Below, piece after piece: positions 36,225-47,927 of a stretch of DNA of 64,000 bases. The position numbers were made by a program, and so were the translations under genes. Below the pieces are notes generated by a model. It was not told the DNA's origin and made no database searches. It worked only from the letters and a program-made list of their open reading frames with translations. Positions within the stretch are counted from its first letter, which is position 1. Each line of letters starts with the position of its first letter. The stretch covers positions 1-64,000 of the forward strand of contig NW_026251736.1 of NCBI RefSeq assembly GCF_025024155.1. Direction: 5' to 3'. Source of the stretch: Gamsiella multidivaricata. Its lineage: Eukaryota > Mortierellomycota > Mortierellomycetes > Mortierellales > Mortierellaceae.

Positions 36225-39200
36225 TGGCACTACTAGTACGTTGTAAGAATATGTGTGTTTCCGGGGGAAAGATGAGTACGGCTAATTGGCGTGAAATTGT
36301 TGAGATGTCGCTGGAACTACTGATGCTGTTTGTGGCAGATTGACAGTAGTGACTGAAGTGGATGAAGATGAGGATGAGGATGCTTTGTTGATGCCGATGG
36401 ATGATGGGGAATGAGTCTCAGCGATGCGCCTTCCATTGTGCTCCTGGCCTCAACCGCCTCTGTTCTCGTTGTGCTCACCTGCTCTCGTTCCTTGGACTGC
36501 ATGTGGCTTCATACATCGATGGAGCGCCCTCGTTCATCGTAAGTGTATCTTCATCGCTGCTATTTCGCCTTGTTTGAATGTACGTACACAATAGAAGAAT
36601 TTCTTTAACCAATAGGGGAAACCTCGAGGAGCGGGGATCAACCTGTGTACGATATGCCTCAAGCATTTGGATCCTCCGACGGATGAACAGGCAAACAAGT
36701 TGACCAGTTGATGAGAGAACTGGAAGTTGGCGTACAACTCCCCGCATTCCATGCCTTGAGACGGAAGCATGTATGTGGGGAAATGCGGGTCGTGCACTGC
36801 ACCCTTCCATCTACCCCACAAATTATGAATGCTGTCCTTTGTGCTACTACATGTTGAATTACAGATAATTCAGGGCCATTGACTTCATGCAGTCTACCAG
36901 CGTGCCCAAGCATGATTGCGGGCCCCAGGTCGAGAATGCTATTGAGAAAGCACAAGGCAGTATGGAGGAAAAGAAATCGCTCTTCCGTATTTTTTTTTCC
37001 CCTTGGCACCACATGCTGTCTCCCGTTGGCTTTACCCCACATCTTACATCTCGATCTCTCAACAAAAATTGTCCGCCTTGCTGGGCCTATGGGTGCAAAG
37101 TTTACTTCTGGCTATTTTCCATCACAAAGCATGCGCAGATAAGGGGTGCACGATATGCTCTTCTCAGCATGGCAGGCGGATAGGGTGCGATTTTCTTTGT
37201 TGTTGCGTTGCGGACTCTAACACAAAATTAATGTAATAACGTCCAATGATTGAGCAACGTGGTTATTCAAGTCGATGTCGACCCGTTCTTAAATAGCCTA
37301 TCACAGCCCTGCAGCGGTTTATCAAAATGACCGTTTGCTCAAGAGATCAAATCTGAGGGACCTGCAGAAACATGCAGACGGGAGATGCACAACACCTCTA
37401 TTCCGGCATATGCAAGCTGTCCCTGATCCGAGCTCGTTGCAGACGAGCAGACCAAAAAAATAAAAAAAAGCGAGATAGGTCGCAGGCAGAGATGCGCAGA
37501 GCGCTAGAGGAAGAATCCTAAACGTATTAAGGTCACGGTAGCAATTTGCTGGGTAGACTAAGAGAGATAGAAACCAAGGCGTTTCCATCGTCTGCACCGC
37601 CGATAGTTCATGGGTGTGGTGGAGCATCATGTTGCAATCTTTGAGCGACAGCGTTAGCGATTTTATCCAGAATGTACTTTTACCGAGATTGTACTTTTAC
37701 CGAGAATAAAAATCGGCGCGCAGTTTATCCCCGGGTTCACATGATGGGACTGTACACCAAGTCTGCAAGGTACGCACGTTTGTATTGTACAAGGTTAGAA
37801 GCGCGCTGGCATATAGCCATGGGCTAGTCTACTGTCAGTCTCTTCCCGGGTATTCATTTTGTCGGCTCTCAGAATGCGTCTGAACAAGATACTCCTTGAA
37901 GGTGAAATACAAAAAACGAGTTTGAACTTCAGATTCAAGGATGTGCTTAATTGGCATTTGTTTGTCTAGCGGATCAAACTCTGCAGGCCTCACCAGCACG
38001 CCTGTAACTGCGCTGTTGGAACTTGAGCGCAAGTGTCTGCCTGGATTGCTTTTTTCTTTTGTTCCTCACGATCACATCCCGGTGCGTCTGCACACTTTTT
38101 GCCTATTTATCAAGAAGGGAAGGGTCAACTTTCACCATAGATTATGATGTGGGGTAAACAGCTGGATGCCAGTTAAACTTGGCGAGGGCGGGCTTGCGAA
38201 GGACAAGGAGACAGGGAAAGAGAGTCTGGGATCCAGATTCCAAAAATCTTAACTGTGAGCAACAGTTCTACTGAGCGTAGATTAAGACGGAACAATTCCC
38301 AGGGCCGTACAGTACAATGGCTTTGTGCATCACGAAAGAAACGGAATACGGTGGGTTGTGGGTTTGTTGTGATGTTGTTTTCTTACTGCAACTGAAATTA
38401 ATTCCCTCACCCGCTCACGATAAAGATAGCGAAAACTTTATTCTCTTCACGCAGAGCAGAGAACAAAACCAACAACAAAGGCTGGATATGCACCGCTTTG
38501 AATCCCCGGCGATTTGTGCCACCGAATAAGGAAGGACACACGCCCTGTTTGTCCATCTCCAGGCACAAATGGATAAACAACAACAACCTGCCCGCTTACA
38601 TCCGTTGGGGAATTACCCTGCCTTTTATTGTAGGCGCTTGGTTGCTTGTACTCAACAGTGCGTGTTCGATCGTCTACTTCCATCCCTCACGAAGCATTGT
38701 CGAAATGGAAATGAGGGCATATTTGTCCCAGTAAGGATTTAACTTGGCCGTTGGGCCTTACTGCACACTTTTGGATTCTCTACTGCTCGCAGCTCCTAGC
38801 TCACAAAACCGATGTCATTAAATCAGATCCCTGGCTCCTCTCTCTCGAATATTATGTTATACAGTATGTAGTTTACGTTTAGTCTAATGCTATGAGACTA
38901 CAGCCATCTACAGATGAGTTCTGACTGACTGGCAGAACATCGAGCTGCGATAGTGGCCGGTGTGCAGCTGCAGTATTGTAACGTTGGATTACTAAAGACT
39001 TGCAGTGTTTAGGATGTTGCGTTAGACTTGTAGAGTGCCTGGAGTGGTGATATTGCAGATGATATCCGGCCAGGAAGTCAGCTTTCATGGCTGATTTTGC
39101 TCCTCTGTCATTCATTTGCCCCAGTCGACTGGGTACCTGGAGACCCAGCCTCTCCTTTGAGGCCAGAACACGAACTCACGCATAAAACACCTTATATTAG

Positions 39201-39968
39201 TCTATACGCCTTATACTTTTTTATACTTTTTAGACTACAAAGCCAGCAGTTCCAGCCAGTTAACCCGCTCGCTCTCCTGTCCAATATCCCCGCCTGTTCG
39301 CCCGTCCATTTGCCAGCCGACCAACCAAAAACGGACGTCCTTTCATTGCCAGCTGCCGTCTTTCGTACCATTTGGAGAAGAGACCAGGCCAAAAGTAGAT
39401 GTCTGCAATTACAGTGTAGACATAGACATCTTTACAACCTCGCTTTTAATTAAAAAAAGTACTCATTACATCCACTTTCTACAACAGTATCCACTTACTG
39501 CTAATCGCTCACACGCACACCCCGCCCTCTGACAGATAGACCTGCCTTTTTCCTCTCCTCGGTCCTCACCCCTCTTCGGTTTGTTTTATTTTTACTTTAT
39601 TTTTTGCGCTCTCCCGGTAAATACTGTACACAATCGCACACCAAAGAGAGCTCTCCTCTCTTCTTCTCTCCCTGGTCACATCAGCAAAGCACAATAGGTA
39701 CGATAGGCTACTACAATAGTTACTGCAGTGCCAGGGCTCCGTCTCTCTTTCTCTTGCCCTTTACTTCACCGCAACGCTCTTTTCATATAAAAGGCCGCCC
39801 TTTTGTGTAGGCCCCCCGCTTAAAAAAAGCCTTCTTCTTATCTCCTATCTATCTCTCCTCTCCTCTCCCTCTTCATCCTCCTCTTCCTACCTCTTCCTGC
39901 CCAACCTGTCTTCATAAAGGACCACGCCTGTGCCTTGAACAGCTTGTTCAGACGAACCCAACCCAGCC
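36225..39968. other. Gene-sparse interval upstream of the H+-ATPase
   Basis: No gene I can support. Several 60-130-codon frames look mildly protein-like. On the minus strand these are 36475-36810 and 37835-38032 (the latter with KHILESEVQTRFLYFTFKEY); on the plus strand, 36887-37183. None has a start/splice context or family. From about 39830 the sequence becomes strongly CT-rich, as expected near a highly transcribed start. Confidence 0.4.
39786..39794 (+). promoter_or_regulatory. TATA-box candidate of the H+-ATPase gene
   Basis: TATAAAAGG lies 175 bp upstream of the ATG at 39969 and is followed by a CT-rich tract at about 39835-39905. Placement and the expected high expression of this gene support it; the transcription start is not known. 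Confidence 0.55.
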
Positions 39969-42900
39969 ATGTCTGAAAAGATTGAAGGTACCATTTTTGT
40001 TTCGTCTTTACATCCGCCTGTCCATCTGCCTGTCTACCTATCTGTCTATGGACATACAGAGCACACCACATGTACCACAATATGCCTCTTTTGCTTCCAG
40101 ATGAGCACCTCTGAGCACCTTATTGGTTTTACTTGACCCCATCCAGGCACGGGACTGAGTTCGCCTCTCCATTTTTGTAACACACCCGCACTTAAATCCA
40201 AACAACAAATTTATTTTTCTTACCGGGGAACCACACCCACAGCAACCCACCGTTCGCAACAGCACTCGAGCACCAACAAACAGCTCGCTACTTTTTTATT
40301 TTTTATTTTTTTCATTACAACTGGCAACTAACATGCTGCTCTCCTTATCTTGAAACACCCCCGCCCCATATAGAGACTCACACGAAGGGTCAGCTCGAAG
40401 TCGAGGAGGCTGAGCACCACGAGCACAAGGACGAAATCTCGCCCGAGCTCGAGGCTCTCCTCCAAACCGACCCCAAGCAGGGTCTCACCACAGCCGAGGC
40501 CGAGGCCCGTCTCGCCCAATTCGGCCCCAATGAGCTGGCTGAGGTCAAGCGCAACCCCTTCCTCAAGTTCTTGAGCTACTTCACTGGGGCCATCGCATAC
40601 CTGATCGAGGTTGCTTGTATCATCTCTGCCGTCGTCAAGGATTGGCTGGATTTTGGTATCATTTTGGGTCTGTTGCTCGTCAACGCCTGTATCGGTTTCA
40701 TTGAAGAGTCCAAGGCCGAGTCTGCCTTGGATGCCCTTCGTCAAACTCTTGCCTTGAAGACCCGCTGCTGGCGCGATGGCCATTTGGTTGAGCTCGATGT
40801 CGCCGCCTTGGTTCCTGGTGATATTATTGTCCTGCGTCTCGGTGATATCGTTCCTGCCGATGGTCGTCTTCTCGGAATCGGCGCCACTGGTGAAGCCACC
40901 GAGGGCGATCTCCTGATTGATCAGTCTGCCCTTACTGGAGAGTCTCTGCCGGTTGCTAAGAACAAGGGCAAGACCGTCTACTCGTCCTCGATTGTCAAGC
41001 AGGGCCAACAGATGGCTGTTGTTACCAAGACTGGTGGTGATACTTTCATTGGTCGCGCCGCCAACTTGATCTCTATTACTACTGAGGAAGGACACTTCCA
41101 GAAGATTATCAACCGCATCGGAAACTTCTTGATCCTCATCACTGTCGTTCTTATTGTCATCATCATGATCTACCAACTTGTTCACTTCCACGGCGACGCT
41201 GACAACAGAGGAGATTTCTTGACCGTCCTTCGCAAGGTCCTGGTTCTCACTGTCGCTGCCATCCCTGTTGGTCTCCCCACTGTCATGTCTGTCACCATGG
41301 CTGTTGGCGCTAAGCAACTTGCAGCCAAGAAGGTCATTGTCAAGCGTCTTACTGCTGTCGAAGAGATGGCTTCCGTCTCTGTTCTCTGCTCTGACAAGAC
41401 CGGAACATTGACCCTGAACGAGTTGACCTTCGATGAGCCCTACCTGTCCAACAACTACACCTCTGAGGATATTCTCTTGTACTCTTACCTTGCTGCTGAG
41501 GCTGGTGCTAACGATCCCATTGAGTTTGCCGTCCGTACTGCCGCTGAGGATCAGCTCGCCATTCTCAAGGATCGCACCCACAAGCACGAAGTTCCCGGCT
41601 ACAAAGTCACCTCTTTCCTGCCCTTCAATCCCTCGACTAAGCTGACTCAGGCCACCATCACCAACCTCGAGACCAACTCGACCTTCAAGGTCGCTAAAGG
41701 CGCCCCCCAGGTTATTATCCGTCTTGTTGGCGGTGATGATGATGCCGTTCGCGCCGTCAACTCTCTTGCCAAGCGTGGTCTCCGCGCCTTGGGTGTCGCT
41801 CGCACTGTCGAGGGTAACATGGACCAGTGGGAACTCATCGGTATGATCTCGTTGATTGATCCTCCTCGCCCTGACTCTGCTGACACAATCCGCCGCTGTA
41901 ATGACATGGGTGTCTCTGTCAAGATGATTACCGGTGACCAGTTGATTATTGCCAAGGAGGTCGCTCACCGTCTCGGCATGCAACGTGTCATGCTGGATGC
42001 AGGTCACTTGGTCGACTCTGACAAGTCTGAGGACGAGATTACCGAGCACTGCCTCCGTGCCGATGGTTTTGCCCAGGTCATTCCCGAGCACAAGTACCGC
42101 GTCGTCGAGCTGCTTCAGAAGCGTGGTATCCTCGTCGGTATGACCGGAGATGGTGTCAACGATGCTCCTGCTTTGAAGAAGGCCAACGTCGGTATTGCCG
42201 TCCACGGATGCACTGATGCTGCCCGCTCTGCCGCCGATATCGTCTTGCTCGCTCCCGGATTGTCCACCATTGTCGATGGTCTGATGACCTCCCGTGCCAT
42301 CTTCCAGCGCATGCGTTCCTATGCCCTTTACCGTATTACCTCAACTGTCCACTTCTTGATGTTCTTCTTCGTCGTCGTCATGGCCTATGACTGGTCCTTG
42401 CCCGCTCATTTGCTCATCTTGATCTGCATCTTGAACGACCTGGCTACCCTGGTTATTGCTGTTGACAATGCCCAGATCTCGGCGCGCCCCGACAAGTGGA
42501 GAATCGGTCAGCTGATTACTATGTCGATCGTTCTCGGTCTCTGCCTCACTGCCCTTTCCTTTGCCCATTTCTACATTTTCTGGAAGCACTTTGGCTACGA
42601 GCCCCTGGATGACAAGGCCCCTTATGAAGACCGCAAGTTGGAGTCGGTCATGTACCTCCACATCTCGTCCGCGCCTCACTTCGTCATCTTCTCAACCCGT
42701 CTCACTGGCTATTTCTGGGAGAACCTGCCCTCGCCTATCTTTGCCATCGTCATTATCGGTACCCAGATCATTGCTCTGTTGATGGTTATCTTTGGTGGTT
42801 TGACCCCCAAGATCCCCGCTTCCCAGGCCATTGTCGTCTTGATCATCTCCTTTGTTTACTTCATCCTTTTGGATGTTGTCAAGGTCCAGCTTTTCAAGCA

Positions 42901-43099
42901 TTGGTCGTTTGAGATGACCGCCACCTTTGTTCCCACGAATGCTCGCCGCACCAAGCTTGCTGCTCGTAAGGCATCCAAGATCCAGCAGGAACGAGTTTGG
43001 GACAGCATTGACGCTGTTCGTAAGGTTGCTGTCATGACCGCTGTTGTTTCTGCTCTACAGGAGAAGAGCACTACTGTCGCCGCCGAGGAAGCCAAGTAA
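39969..43099 (+). CDS. Plasma-membrane P-type H+-ATPase (type IIIA)
   Basis: Model: join(39969..39987, 40374..43099), 914 residues; exon 1 holds only MSEKIE plus one base, followed by a 386-bp intron. The enzyme couples ATP hydrolysis to proton export and energises secondary transport. Visible motifs: the actuator TGES (SALTGESLPV), the phosphorylation site CSDKTGTLT with Asp about 347, the nucleotide-binding KGAPQ, KMITGDQL and the hinge TGDGVNDAPALKKANVGIAV, and about ten membrane segments. The hinge-region motifs (ITGDQLIIAKE; RAIFQRMRSYALYRI) resemble plant, algal and protist pumps more than yeast Pma1, which has TGDAVGIA. The C-terminus (VRKVAVMTAVVSALQEK) is short and lacks a plant-type 14-3-3 site. 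Codons are strongly C-ending (GTC, ATC, AAG), consistent with high expression. Confidence 0.95.
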
Positions 43100-43141
43100 A
43101 AGGACCTTAGCAATCTATCATCGTACATATCCAATAGATCT

Positions 43142-43147
43142 AATAAA
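43142..43147 (+). terminator. Polyadenylation signal of the H+-ATPase gene
   Basis: AATAAA about 43 bases after the TAA stop codon at 43097-43099, in an AT-rich 3' flank. Confidence 0.5.
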
Positions 43148-43384
43148 CCATTGCAATAATAGTCTACGTATTATGCAACCGCGATGAAACATGATATTAG
43201 AGAGCATATCGATTGCCTTGAGGAAGCCCTCAATTTGATCGATGTTTGTAATAGTATTCGCCCATCGCTAAGTATGCATCGCACTGCAGGTATCAATTGT
43301 GTCCTGCGCTATTTAAGAGACATGTGCTGTTTGCGTGAATGCGCAAATCGGCGGCAGGAGGACAAGAACCTAGCAAAGGCAGGA

Positions 43385-44721
43385 TCAAGCTTGAGCGAGG
43401 TCTCTCGGATTGATATTGATATCAACAGGATCCTGCACATCTATATCCAGTTCGTCCTGCCAATAAAATTGAGATCCAAAGTAAGCATCCATCTCCTTTG
43501 TTTTTAAAAGAAAAAATGACGGAACCAGGCACAAGCGGCAGAGTGAAGGGACTTACGAGTAGGTCCTTGGGTTTGCCAGGCAGGTTCTCAGTTACGGTCG
43601 CAAACATGTCCTTGAACTAGGAATAAAAAACCGCATGAGGATACGTTGACGAGCATACAGACGTTAGCCAAACATGGTGTATTTAAATATGCAGTACAGG
43701 TTCCAGAGCCTGATCGCCTCACCAGACGTCGCCTCTGCATCCACATCTTGCGGTAATACTCCATTTCCTTGGCAACGCGCTGCTTTTCCTCTGGCATCAC
43801 TAGCTGAGTACCGCCGCGCAGAAGTGATAAGTGTTGCTCTGCCTGCTCGTTCTAGAGGGTATCGTAAATACAATATCGAATGGAAGCTTAAGACCTCTCC
43901 AATCTTCTCAGATATGGGCCAACAATGCTGCAGCTCCACAAACGAACCTTGGTGGTCGATTGATCTAGTTTCGCTATAATCTGTTCAGTCGTCATGGAGG
44001 AGCTAAGAGCCGACAGTTCTGTGAATAGCAAGTGAGTGCATTGGTCTTGAAAAGTCACGGCGTTACATATCTCAACGCGAATTACTTCACACTCTACTTG
44101 AGGAGAGCTGCTTATTCCTCGATTTGGACTCTGCGATTTTGCTCTGTAGTTCGGCCAACTGCTTATCGACGGCAGCAAGTTCTTCTGGTGTGGCAGCATC
44201 AATACTGTCCTGTGGCAATACGAAAAAAGGCAGGTTATTACTTGTAAACGGCAAATATTCGACAAAAAAGAAAAGACATAGCTTTTTAATGGAGCATGCG
44301 TACCTGCCTGACGACGTAGATGGCTTGCTTTCCATATAGCTTGGCGGTAACCAGGTCCTTTTCGACGAGCGAGTTCACAGCGCGCTGGCATTCTATTTTC
44401 GTGACTGCACCATGTAGGTTACCCACGATGTCCGCTAGCACAGCAATAAAGAACGTACAGTATAAGGACATCTATATTGTCTTTTTTTTTCTTTTTCTTT
44501 TTGCCATGCGACGATTCAGAAGACAAAGACAATATTGTTTACTGGTGCTATAGGGGCGGTTCTGCTTGACGAGATAGTCCAGCACCAATTTCTCTGACTA
44601 GACACAGGAATCACACGGATCAGTAGCTGGTCCATGCTCAAGCGAGGAACGAATGAGTGAGCTCGAGATCTACCTTGTTGCCACCGCCTTTGCCGACAAC
44701 TGAATTTTTTTCCTTTGGCAT
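43385..44721 (-). CDS. HOP2: Meiotic homologous-pairing protein Hop2 (TBPIP/PSMC3IP)
   Basis: Model: complement(join(43385..43495, 43557..43616, 43723..43851, 43948..44018, 44098..44209, 44304..44434, 44543..44597, 44674..44721)), 238 residues over eight exons, closing in frame. Hop2 works with Mnd1 to stimulate Dmc1/Rad51 strand invasion in meiosis. The N-terminal winged helix is clear: LVLDYLVKQNRPYSTTDIVG, then KIECQRAVNSLVEKDLVTAK and LYGKQAIYVVRQ, which parallel human PSMC3IP. A coiled coil (EELAAVDKQLAELQSKIAES) and LSALSSSMTTEQIIAKLDQ follow. The C-terminal part has MPEEKQRVAKEMEYYRKMW and FKDMFATVTENLPGKPKDLL, matching the conserved region after the TPEEKE segment. The length is close to the human 217. 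The gene converges on the H+-ATPase gene, 285 bp between stops. Introns are all GT-AG. Confidence 0.92.
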
Positions 44722-44861
44722 ATTTTGTGGTGCTCTGAGGCGAGTATATGGTGTGTATGATGTAAATGTATGGTGTGTGTGATCGCTGATTTCTGTTGTT
44801 CGTTTTCATGGAATGGAGAGAGGGAACCAAGTGAATGACGGCAAAACGTCTTTATTTGAGC

Positions 44862-45218
44862 TTATTGCCATTTGTTGCCACCAATTTCTACTTTGAAACA
44901 GCCCGAGCCAAAGGTAGTAGGCAAGGCAGCCATGAAGACAATCATAGGGGGGTTGAATTCCAGGCAGTCCGCATGCGCAATGACCTCCACACTCTCTGCT
45001 CCGGCAGTGGCTTCCATGAGCGAGTGCCTGCAGCGCAAGACGAACATGAAGACTGTAGAACCAGCCTTCCAAGGCCCATTTTGTAGTACGCTGGCAACAA
45101 ATGCAGCGCTGCATTCGCAACTGTCAGAATAATAGAGAAAGCCTGAAGTTAACATAGGCTGTCGCTGAAGCTTCGTGAAGGAGTAGGATGCTACAGCTGG
45201 ACTTTGATGTACGACCAC
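44862..45218 (-). CDS. Candidate ORF, hypothetical protein or gene fragment
   Basis: A 118-codon open frame that begins MVVHQSPAVASYSFTKLQRQ and ends GSGCFKVEIGGNKWQ. The composition is protein-like (mixed residues, several Cys). There is no recognisable domain, and it lies in an interval where other frames are broken, so it may be a surviving fragment of a decayed gene. A second frame on the same strand is also open for 104 codons, which weakens the case. Confidence 0.25.
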   Translation of the reverse strand: MVVHQSPAVASYSFTKLQRQPMLTSGFLYYSDSCECSAAFVASVLQNGPWKAGSTVFMFVLRCRHSLMEATAGAESVEVIAHADCLEFNPPMIVFMAALPTTFGSGCFKVEIGGNKWQ

Positions 45219-45449
45219 ATGTGCTCAATGCTACAGCATGAAAGCCAGAATGTCTTTATAACCGATAATCTTCCGTCTGTGATCGAGCCTTTACGCAGCA
45301 CCGGCCCGTTTCACTCATCTTTGACATTGCAAGAATAAAGATAGACAATTCCCCACAGTTCATCGAAGAGCATGGAAACCGAAGTCCGCACCAAGAGTCG
45401 CGCAAGGACGGATCTATGCTAATGTGGATTCACTTTATTGCGCTCTCTG

Positions 45450-46230
45450 ACAATTCCTCCTCTACAGCCACAACTTGTGGGTACAAAGAGATCAGTCGCG
45501 TCTACGTCAATTGGAGCTGTTACCCAGCCCGCATCACAACTACAAAGCCCAAGTCGATAACAGCGACCACAGTTTCTATCTGACGTGAACCCGTTCTCGC
45601 GCTTATCATATTTCAGCTACGCATAACACGTCGTCGCGACAGAAGTTTTTGGTATCAAAGAAAGCGTGCTGTCTGCTCCGCTCGAAGTATTCAACATGTC
45701 TGCCGATGTCTGAGTGTCAGCACCGACCTCATCTGCCATCAATGCAACCGGAAGGCGCTGTTTGAATAGTACAGGAAATCCTATGGCGCAGAAGCCAACG
45801 CCCCAGACATTCAGCAGAATTATAGATAGTTACGGGATTATTAGAAGAGTATTCGAATAAAAGTTGATACAGGACTCCCCCAGATCAACCATAGCTTAGC
45901 ATTTTGAAGGACAAGGACTGGAGCAGGAGGCTGAGACGTACATACAATCGAACTATGGGGAAGATTGGACAAGCACATATCAACAAGCTAGGGGAGGCCC
46001 CGTTCTACCTACAATGACACCCAAACAGCACTGGGATTTCTGTCGAGTCGACGGTTGGCGTTATTGCATACTTTAAGAACCATGACTTGGGCGTTTGTAA
46101 ATGTCCCTACGAGAGCGACGTATGCACTGCGAGGAGCTGCGTCAAGTACAGTCCAGCGAGCTCATCCGACCCGGTAATCACCATTGCAGAAACGGCGCGT
46201 CCTCTGGAGTCTATGTTGTAGCTACAAATT
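45450..46230 (+). pseudogene. Probable relic of a Cys-containing protein gene
   Basis: Three adjacent plus-strand stretches in shifting frames read as protein. The first runs about 45450-45585 (SSSTATTCGYKEISRVYVNW, ending in TGA). The second is about 45905-46075 (LEQEAETYIQSNYGEDW to HWDFCRVDGWRYCIL). An overlapping third, about 45970-46220, has one internal TGA (GISVESTVGVIAYFKNHDLG then CKCPYESDVCTARSC). They cannot be joined by good splice sites that I can find. The Cys spacing and Thr/Ser-rich start hint at a secreted protein, but no family is recognised. This is inference from reading-frame texture alone. Confidence 0.35.
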
Positions 46231-46462
46231 CTAGTCTTTGCCGCGCAGGAGCGTGCCTAATACCATCATGCCAACTCTGAACGAAACTGTTTGTAATTAT
46301 TCTGGCGATATGCGGATGCGTGGAGCAGCAACTCCTCGCGCGTTTATCGATTTATTGAATGGCTACGCTTTCCACGTGGAAAGGAACGGCACTCATCGGC
46401 TGTGACCTTGACCATTTTCAGTATCTAGTGGATATCTTTGTATACAATCATGAGCAATAGTA

Positions 46463-47330
46463 ATGGAGACCTTCCTACGCAAACCCAGACAAGGGCAGTT
46501 GCAAAGACACTCCACACCCGCAACAAGCATGGGTATTCACCACTATCCTTCAAGTGCGCCTCTGTTCCTGTCCATAAATTCTCTAGTCATTACACTAACC
46601 ATTCGTACTTCACCCTCTCTTTCATTTCACAAAACTGCAAAAACAGAGATATCTCTGCGATCTCGTTATATATCACGCATTGTCAGCAATGTTTCCACTA
46701 AGAGCGACGAGACTGTTCCCACAAAGCGAAGAAAACTCGGCCAGCAAGAGACCACGAAGGTGGAAGGCCTGTCCAAAGAGCTGGCAGCAAAGAAAAAAAA
46801 AAAGGTAAGTTCGGCCTGGATGGATGCAAGAAGGGGGCGGGCACGTCAGAATTTCTATACTGGAGCTCTCCTCAGGCTGGATTCAATGTTTAATATCTGC
46901 AGGCGAAGCTGCGACAAGTCCAGCGCAGCCCCAATAATCATCGAAAACGACTGTCGGATGGCAAAGTGGACCAACTAGCACGCTTCCTAACAATATTATA
47001 CTCCGCGGATTGATGTTGCGTATCTCGGTTACATTACTGGAGTATAGAGAGATAACGCCTGAACACCAGGAAGCAAGAGCGCAATCCCTCGATGCAATCG
47101 CCCAAGGCTAGAGCCAGGTCATCTTCGACCACTTATTGAGCCGATTCATGCAGGGGTCATCCAACTAAGAGGTCGATCACCTGGATTAGACAACTTGCCG
47201 ATCGAATTTACGACCTCATGATAAAACTTCTTCTGGATGCTGCCAATGGATCCAACAACCATGTACTTGAGGCGTGCTGCCTGTCTGAGATCTTAAGATC
47301 AGGGAGATTATTACGAAGGTGAAGCAACAT
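46463..47330 (+). pseudogene. Probable relic gene, basic then helical protein
   Basis: An open frame from 46463 carries a Lys/Arg-rich part (ETVPTKRRKLGQQETTKVEG, then a poly-Lys stretch that runs into a GTAAGT at about 46805). Beyond it, frames change repeatedly: LRQVQRSPNNHRKRLSDGKV (ending TGA), then EITPEHQEARAQSLDAIAQG broken by TAG before SQVIFDHLLSRFMQG, then WIRQLADRIYDLMIKLLLDA to ILRSGRLLRR. The order is consistent with one ancestral gene with at least one real intron and several later frameshifts and stops. The family is not recognised. Confidence 0.4.
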
Positions 47331-47468
47331 TTCACGGGGACAATGCCACAGCTATTGAAGAAGTAAGGTGGGCTGCTTTCTTCATTGTTGTACTGTAGTT
47401 GTGTTTAACGAGTTGGATGAACATGGATACGCGAATAGCCTTTTAATTCAGAGAAGCTTTCAGGTTTA

Positions 47469-47927
47469 GTGGAACGAAGCACTAGGAAGCGTGGTGCTGA
47501 ATGCTCATTAAAAAGGGATCTCCTTGCTCAAATCCTGCTTGAAGATCATTGTAATGCCTGGCGGTTGCCGTTCTGCTCGTGTGTTGATTTCTACATGCAT
47601 CGATCCGCCCCCTGTATGCCAATATGGTTATGTAGGTCATACAGAAAGTCTTCCAACGAGAATCTGTTGGCAAAAAGAACATGTAGCATTATTCGTGAAC
47701 ACGCGGCGTAAAAATCCGATCTGCTGCCATAGGACTTCAGAGTGAAATTCGAACTCGGAGAAATCTGCGGCCCTGACGATGATGGATTTTATAAGCAGGA
47801 AGTTAATAAGTCTCGTGTTCTTCGAGTAGACGAGGACGACAATAAGCGCCTTTTATATTTATCAGGGCGGCTATATGCAGCACACTCCAAGACACGTTCG
47901 TTAGCAAAAATAAAAAGCCGTTCATAA
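47469..47927 (+). pseudogene. Interrupted coding-like frame, relic or small gene
   Basis: One frame is readable from 47469 to the TAA at 47925 apart from stops at about 47709 and 47727. The upstream part contains SLKRDLLAQILLEDHCNAW, the downstream part (FELGEICGPDDDGFYKQEVN, then LYLSGRLYAAHSKTRSLAKI) is convincingly protein-like. The downstream ORF (47742-47927) could alternatively be a last exon. No homologue is recognised. Confidence 0.3.

Noticed and set aside
40328..42205. A 625-codon minus-strand ORF opposite the H+-ATPase
   Set aside because: It is an antisense shadow caused by the strong C-ending codon bias of the highly expressed pump gene.
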